From the NCBI GenBank assembly GCA_009377385.1, contig WHUD01000016.1:1-35711 (forward strand): a DNA stretch of 35,711 bases. The letters run 5' to 3'. The notes beneath the pieces were generated by a model. The model made no database searches, was not told the origin of the DNA, and saw only the letters and a list, made by a program, of their open reading frames with translations. The first letter of the stretch is position 1. The number at the start of each line of letters is the position of its first letter. Of the stretch, positions 31,931-35,711 are shown piece after piece. The DNA is from Actinophytocola sp. GTDB lineage: Bacteria > Actinomycetota > Actinomycetes > Mycobacteriales > Pseudonocardiaceae. The position numbers and the translations under genes were made by a program.

Positions 31931-32024
31931 GCCTCCAGTGTCGCAGGCGGCCCGGCACGTGTTTTAGCTCCCAACATGTGGGCATCGCTAGACCACATCC
32001 TGGGCGGATGGCACGCTTAGGCTT

Positions 32025-32114
32025 ATGAGTTCTTCCGTCGGTGTCCTGCTCGTGGTTCGTCGCCACGTCGACTACCGGCGCGTCTCCAGCGCCCTGTGCC
32101 AGGCATCGGCCTGA
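32025..32114 (+). CDS. Putative cysteine-responsive leader peptide of the sulfur operon
   Basis: A 29-residue frame from ATG 32025-32027 to TGA 32112-32114. The peptide contains HVDYRRVSSALC followed by QASA, matching the His-Val-Asp-x-x-Arg-x-x-Ser-Ala-x-Cys pattern of short leader peptides found before sulfite reductase and other cysteine genes in actinobacteria. No Shine-Dalgarno precedes the ATG, so the transcript may be leaderless. It lies 122 bases before the sulfite reductase gene. The single Cys codon near the end suggests control by cysteine-tRNA availability; the mechanism is inference. Confidence 0.7.
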   Translation: MSSSVGVLLVVRRHVDYRRVSSALCQASA

Positions 32115-32168
32115 CCTAACCCGGGGTTTTCGCAGTTCCCACACCCTTGTGAGTGGTCGGCACGGCAC

Positions 32169-32231
32169 GGTCGCGTCGCGCTGCCCGCTCATGATCAGCA
32201 CCCACGCAGGCACCCGTCGCGACACCGGAGG
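32169..32231 (+). promoter_or_regulatory. Possible ribosome-site-linked hairpin upstream of sulfite reductase
   Basis: GGTCGCG (32169-32175) can pair with CGCGACACC (32218-32226, one bulged A), and the stem ends exactly where the GGAGG ribosome site (32227-32231) begins. Together with the leader peptide it could form part of an attenuation switch. The stem is short. Confidence 0.25.
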
Positions 32232-32236
32232 ACGAC

Positions 32237-33928
32237 GTGACCAGTCCCACCACAAGTAAGCGGACGTCGAAGCCACGTCGGCGCAGGGGCGAAGGCCAAT
32301 GGGCCCTCGGCTACCGCGAGCCGCTGAACAAGAACGAGCAGAGCAAGAAGGACGACAACCCGCTCAACGTCCGCGCCAGGATCGAGAACATCTACGCCCA
32401 CGTCGGTTTCGACGGTATCGACCCGGGTGACCTGCGCGGCCGGTTCCGCTGGTACGGCCTCTACACCCAGCGCAAGCCTGGTATCGAGGGCGGCAAGACC
32501 GCAACGCTCGAGCCGGAAGAGCTGGACGACTCGTACTTCATGCTGCGGGTGCGCTGCGACGGCGGGGCGCTGACGACCGAGCAAACACACCTGCTCGGCG
32601 AGCTGTCGCAGACCTACGCGCGCGACACGGCCGACATCACCGACCGGCAGAACATCCAGTACCACTGGATCCAGATCGAGGACATGCCGACCATCTGGCA
32701 GCGCCTCGAGGACGCGGGCCTGACCACGATGGAGGCCTGCGGCGACAGCCCCCGCGTCATCCTCGGCTCCCCCGTCGCCGGCATCGCCAAGGACGAGGTG
32801 ATCGACGGCACCCCGGCGATCGACGAGATCAAGCGCCGCTACATCGGCGCGCCGGAGTACGCCAACCTGCCGCGCAAGTTCAAGACAGCCATCACCGGCC
32901 TGCCCGACGTCGCCCATGAAGTCCACGACGTCGCGTTCGTCGGCGTCAACCACCCGGAGCACGGGCCGGGGTTCGACGTCTGGGTCGGCGGCGGGCTGTC
33001 GACCAACCCGATGATCGGCCAGCGGCTCGGCGCGTGGGTGCCGCTGGCCGAGGTGCCCGACGTGTGGGCCGGGGTCGTCAGCATCTTCCGCGACTACGGC
33101 TATCGCAGGCTGCGCCACAGGGCGCGGATCAAGTTCCTGGTCAAGGACTGGGGCGCGGAGAAATTCCGCGACGTTCTCGAAACCAAGTACCTGGACCGCA
33201 AGCTCATCGACGGCCCGGCGCCTGAGGTGCCGGAGCGCCCGATCGACCACGTCGGGGTGCACCAGCAGCAGGACGGCCGGTTCTACGTCGGCGCAGCGCC
33301 GGTCGCTGGCCGGGTGTCCGGCACAACGCTGATGGGTGTCGCCAAGGCCGCCGAGCGCGCCGGGTCGGCCAGGGTGCGGCTGACGCCGCAGCAGAAGCTG
33401 GTTGTCCTGGACGTCGCCGAGTCCGAGGTCGACGGTCTGCGCGGCGAGCTGGAGGCGCTGGGGCTCTCGACCGAGCCGTCGCCGTGGCGGCGCGGGGTGA
33501 TGGCCTGCACCGGAATCGAGTTCTGCAAGCTCGCCATCGTCGAGACCAAGCAGCGCGCCAAGGACCTGGTCGATGACCTGGAGAAGCGGCTCGCGGACCT
33601 GACCGCCGCCGCCGACGTGCCGCCGCTGAGCATTCACCTCAACGGGTGCCCCAACTCGTGCGCGCGGATCCAGACCGCCGACATCGGCCTCAAGGGCCAG
33701 ATCGTCACCGACGCCGATGGCAACCAGGTCGAGGGGTTCCAGGTGCACCTCGGCGGGGGCCTCGGCCTGGACGCCGGTTTCGGTCGTAAGCTGCGCGGCC
33801 ACAAGGTGACCAGCGCCGAACTGGGTGACTACGTCGAACGAGTGGTGCGCAACTACATCGACCAGCGCGCGGACGGCGAGCGCTTCGCCCAGTGGGCCGC
33901 CCGCGCGGCTGACGAAGATCTCACATAA
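32237..33928 (+). CDS. nirA: Ferredoxin-dependent assimilatory sulfite reductase (NirA/SirA type)
   Basis: 563 residues; reduces sulfite to sulfide with six electrons from ferredoxin. Siroheme-4Fe4S ligands appear as ACTGIEFCK and NGCPNSCAR in the C-terminal third. The N-terminal half has WYGLYTQRKPG and EACGDSPR, the Tyr and Cys regions that form a covalent Tyr-Cys link in M. tuberculosis NirA, which points to sulfite rather than nitrite reductase. The context (leader peptide before, cysH and cysD after) agrees. The GTG start has GGAGG five bases upstream. Confidence 0.94.
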   Translation: MTSPTTSKRTSKPRRRRGEGQWALGYREPLNKNEQSKKDDNPLNVRARIENIYAHVGFDGIDPGDLRGRFRWYGLYTQRKPGIEGGKTATLEPEELDDSYFMLRVRCDGGALTTEQTHLLGELSQTYARDTADITDRQNIQYHWIQIEDMPTIWQRLEDAGLTTMEACGDSPRVILGSPVAGIAKDEVIDGTPAIDEIKRRYIGAPEYANLPRKFKTAITGLPDVAHEVHDVAFVGVNHPEHGPGFDVWVGGGLSTNPMIGQRLGAWVPLAEVPDVWAGVVSIFRDYGYRRLRHRARIKFLVKDWGAEKFRDVLETKYLDRKLIDGPAPEVPERPIDHVGVHQQQDGRFYVGAAPVAGRVSGTTLMGVAKAAERAGSARVRLTPQQKLVVLDVAESEVDGLRGELEALGLSTEPSPWRRGVMACTGIEFCKLAIVETKQRAKDLVDDLEKRLADLTAAADVPPLSIHLNGCPNSCARIQTADIGLKGQIVTDADGNQVEGFQVHLGGGLGLDAGFGRKLRGHKVTSAELGDYVERVVRNYIDQRADGERFAQWAARAADEDLT

Positions 33929-33939
33929 CGGGATGTGGC

Positions 33940-34089
33940 ATGAGTGAGCGCGCGCAACCGTTCTACTGCCCGTACTGCGGTGACGAAGATCTGCGGCCGC
34001 ACGAGGACCGCACCTGGTTGTGTGCCTCGTGCCGGCGAGTGTTCACGGTGACGTTGCTCGGGTTGAACTTTCCGGAGGGTGCAGGATGA
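33940..34089 (+). CDS. Small zinc-ribbon protein of the sulfate-reduction operon
   Basis: 49 residues from ATG 33940-33942 to TGA 34087-34089. Two CxxC pairs, CPYC (10-13) and CASC (28-31), 14 residues apart, form a zinc ribbon; the C-terminus is hydrophobic. It starts 11 bases after the sulfite reductase stop and overlaps the cysH start as ATGA, so it is clearly part of the operon. Small zinc-ribbon genes between sulfite reductase and cysH are, to my knowledge, a recurrent actinobacterial arrangement. Function unknown; it may deliver metal or contact sulfite reductase. Confidence 0.8.
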   Translation: MSERAQPFYCPYCGDEDLRPHEDRTWLCASCRRVFTVTLLGLNFPEGAG

Positions 34090-34799
34090 CCATCACACAG
34101 ACCACGAGTCGCAAGGAAGAGCTCAAGGCGCTCGCTGAGCGGGCATCGGCCGACCTGGCGGACGCCAGCACGGACGAGGTCCTGCGCTGGGCCTTCGACA
34201 CCTTCGGCGACCGGCTGATCGTGGCGTCCAACATGCAGGACGCGGTGCTGGTCGACGTCGCGACCAAGGTCGAGCCCGAGGTGGACGTGCTGTTCCTTGA
34301 GACCGGCTACCACTTCGCGGAGACGCTCGGCACCCGCGACGCCGTCGCGGCGCAGTACCCGCAGATCACCGTCGTCAACGCCGAGGCGGAGCAGTCGGTG
34401 GCAGAGCAGGAGGCCGAGTTCGGCCTACTGAACCGCACCAACCCGGACAAGTGCTGTTTCCTCCGCAAGGTCGTGCCGCTGCGCAACACCCTCGCCCGCT
34501 ACGACGCCTGGGTGACCGGTATGCGCCGGGTCGAGGCCCCCACCCGCGCGAACACGCCGCTGGTGCAGTGGGACGAGGGCAACGGGCTCGTCAAGATCAA
34601 CCCGCTCGCGGCGTGGACCGACGAGGAGTTCCGGGCGTACATCAACCGGCACGGCATCTTGGAGAACCCGCTGGTCGCCGAGGGCTACCTGTCGATCGGC
34701 TGCGCGCCGTGCACCGCGAAGGTCGCGCCGGGCGAGGACCCTCGCAGCGGCCGCTGGGCTGGCCAGTCGAAGACCGAGTGCGGCCTGCACACGTCGTGA
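34086..34799 (+). CDS. cysH: Adenosine 5'-phosphosulfate reductase (CysH)
   Basis: 237 residues; reduces APS to sulfite using thioredoxin. It is the iron-sulfur (APS) type, since both Cys pairs for the 4Fe-4S cluster are present (CC at 123-124 and CAPC at 206-209), and the catalytic Cys232 lies in KTECGLH near the C-terminus. The ATG at 34086 is chosen because it overlaps the zinc-ribbon stop; the frame remains open upstream inside that gene. The TGA at 34797-34799 lies inside a dispersed repeat. Confidence 0.95.
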   Translation: MTITQTTSRKEELKALAERASADLADASTDEVLRWAFDTFGDRLIVASNMQDAVLVDVATKVEPEVDVLFLETGYHFAETLGTRDAVAAQYPQITVVNAEAEQSVAEQEAEFGLLNRTNPDKCCFLRKVVPLRNTLARYDAWVTGMRRVEAPTRANTPLVQWDEGNGLVKINPLAAWTDEEFRAYINRHGILENPLVAEGYLSIGCAPCTAKVAPGEDPRSGRWAGQSKTECGLHTS

Positions 34800-34837
34800 G
34801 GACTGCTTGCAGGTCCGAACCATCAGGCACTGCTTGG
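34795..34837 (+). repeat. Dispersed ~40-bp element, copy B (at the cysH stop)
   Basis: TGAGGACTGCTTGCAG, then GTCCGAACCATC and GGCACTGCTTGG. As at 19094, the TGA of the element is the stop codon of the upstream gene. GGAC-TG and CA-(G)-GTCC form a small bulged stem around CTTG. It fills nearly the whole 47-base cysH-cysD spacer. Confidence 0.8.
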
Positions 34838-34846
34838 AAGGATCCG

Positions 34847-35711
34847 ATGACTCAGACGCACCCACCGGTCGCGCTCGACGCCGGTCTGGACGCCACCACC
34901 AACAACTCCAATGGCTCGGTCCTGCAAGCAGACCTCGCGGCCAATGGCTCGGTCCTGCAAGCAGACCTCGCGCTCGCCGCGCTGGAGTCCGAGGCGATCC
35001 ACATCTTCCGTGAGGTGGCTGGCGAGTTCGATCGTCCGGTGATCCTGTTCTCCGGCGGCAAGGACTCCACCCTGCTGCTGCACCTGGCGATCAAGGCGTT
35101 CTGGCCCGCTCCGGTGCCGTTCCCGCTGCTACACGTCGACACCGGGCACAACTTCGACGAGGTCATCGAGTTCCGGGACCGCGTCGTCGCGGAGCATGGC
35201 CTGCGGCTCGTCGTCGCCAAGGTGCAGGACTGGATCGACGACGGACGTCTTGAGGAGCGCCCCGACGGCACCCGGAACCCACTCCAGACCGTGCCGCTGC
35301 TGGACTCCATCACCGAGCACGGCTTCGACGCCGTGTTCGGCGGCGGCCGCAGGGACGAGGAGCGGGCACGGGCCAAGGAGCGCATCTTCAGCCTGCGCAA
35401 CGCCTTCGGGCAGTGGGATCCGCGCCGTCAGCGTCCGGAGCTGTGGAACCTCTACAACGGACGTCACAAGCCAGGCGAGCACGTCCGGGTGTTCCCGCTG
35501 TCCAACTGGACCGAGTCCGACGTCTGGCACTACATCGCCAGGGAGAAGGTCGAGCTGCCGTCGATCTACTACGCGCACGAGCGCGACGTCTACTGGCGCG
35601 ACGGCATGTGGCTCACCGAGGGCCAGTGGGGCGGCCCGCGCGAAGGCGAAGAGGTGCTCCGCAAGCTGGTGCGCTACCGCACGGTGGGCGACGGCTCGTG
35701 CACCGGCGCCG
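34847..35711 (+). CDS. cysD: Sulfate adenylyltransferase subunit 2 (CysD), 3' end beyond window
   Basis: The first 288 residues of the ATP sulfurylase small subunit, which forms APS from sulfate and ATP together with the GTPase CysN. The PP-loop SGGKDS is at 69-74, and GGGRRDEERARAKERIFS and VFPLSNWTESDVWHYI follow as in CysD. GGAAGGA precedes the ATG by four bases. The N-terminus is about 30-40 residues longer than E. coli CysD because of two 11-residue repeats, NGSVLQADLA at 22-31 and 33-42, encoded by the tandem DNA repeat at 34908-34972. Only a few C-terminal codons should be missing. Confidence 0.95.
   Translation, partial: MTQTHPPVALDAGLDATTNNSNGSVLQADLAANGSVLQADLALAALESEAIHIFREVAGEFDRPVILFSGGKDSTLLLHLAIKAFWPAPVPFPLLHVDTGHNFDEVIEFRDRVVAEHGLRLVVAKVQDWIDDGRLEERPDGTRNPLQTVPLLDSITEHGFDAVFGGGRRDEERARAKERIFSLRNAFGQWDPRRQRPELWNLYNGRHKPGEHVRVFPLSNWTESDVWHYIAREKVELPSIYYAHERDVYWRDGMWLTEGQWGGPREGEEVLRKLVRYRTVGDGSCTGA
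34908..34972 (-). repeat. Dispersed element, inverted tandem copies C and D inside cysD
   Basis: A 33-bp unit (34908-34940) is repeated with 32 identical bases (34941-34972). On the minus strand each reads CGAGGTCTGCTTGCAG then GACCGAGCCATT, matching copy B at 23 of 28 positions. Both are in frame and add two 11-residue peptides to CysD. Confidence 0.85.

Noticed and set aside
1..35711. tRNA or rRNA genes
   Set aside because: I looked in the intergenic gaps for cloverleaf-like segments ending in CCA and for conserved rRNA stretches and saw none.

Overview
The window is high-GC, densely packed actinobacterial DNA. Gene content and order (zur fragment, uppS, recO, era, cytidine-deaminase-like gene, CNNM/CorC protein, ybeY, phoH, then rsmE, dnaJ, hrcA, hemW, then sulfite reductase and cysH/cysD) match the backbone known from mycobacteria and Pseudonocardiales. 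The style of the genes and intergenic repeats suggests a Pseudonocardiaceae member such as an Amycolatopsis relative. That placement is inference.

Layout. Positions 1-10.3 kb are mostly minus-strand housekeeping genes with 4-bp stop/start overlaps. They cover isoprenoid carrier synthesis (uppS), recombination repair (recO), ribosome maturation (era, ybeY) and phoH, which is interrupted by an in-frame intein. A Clp N-domain-only protein, an MpaB-type oxygenase and a MerR-like regulator sit among them. Positions 10.4-26.5 kb form an accessory catabolic block. It holds a two-subunit molybdenum hydroxylase with an AcoR-like regulator, a divergently arranged IclR regulator plus a catalytically eroded acyl-CoA synthetase, and a seven-gene plus-strand operon. 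That operon has a complete Liv-type ABC importer (livG, livH, livM, substrate-binding lipoprotein, livF) interleaved with a long-chain acyl-CoA ligase and a PaaK-like ligase. The likely job is uptake of an organic acid or amino-acid-like substrate coupled to CoA activation. Positions 26.7-31.9 kb return to the housekeeping backbone (rsmE, dnaJ, hrcA, a FetB-like permease, hemW). Positions 32.0-35.7 kb are an assimilatory sulfate reduction operon: leader peptide, sulfite reductase, small zinc ribbon, cysH, and cysD cut by the window end.

The most interesting signals are not ordinary genes. (1) The PhoH intein carries the Trp/Cys/Thr triad and non-nucleophilic first residue of class 3 inteins. 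(2) A ~40-bp dispersed element occurs four times. Two copies begin exactly at the TGA stop of the upstream gene, and one inverted tandem pair is built in frame into CysD. The small stem shared by the copies shows compensatory base changes. (3) Arrays of 21-bp repeats of one family lie at both edges of the 16-kb catabolic block. (4) An 82-nt hairpin sits between twin candidate operators in the IclR/livG divergent region. (5) A short peptide resembling actinobacterial sulfur-operon leader peptides precedes the sulfite reductase gene.
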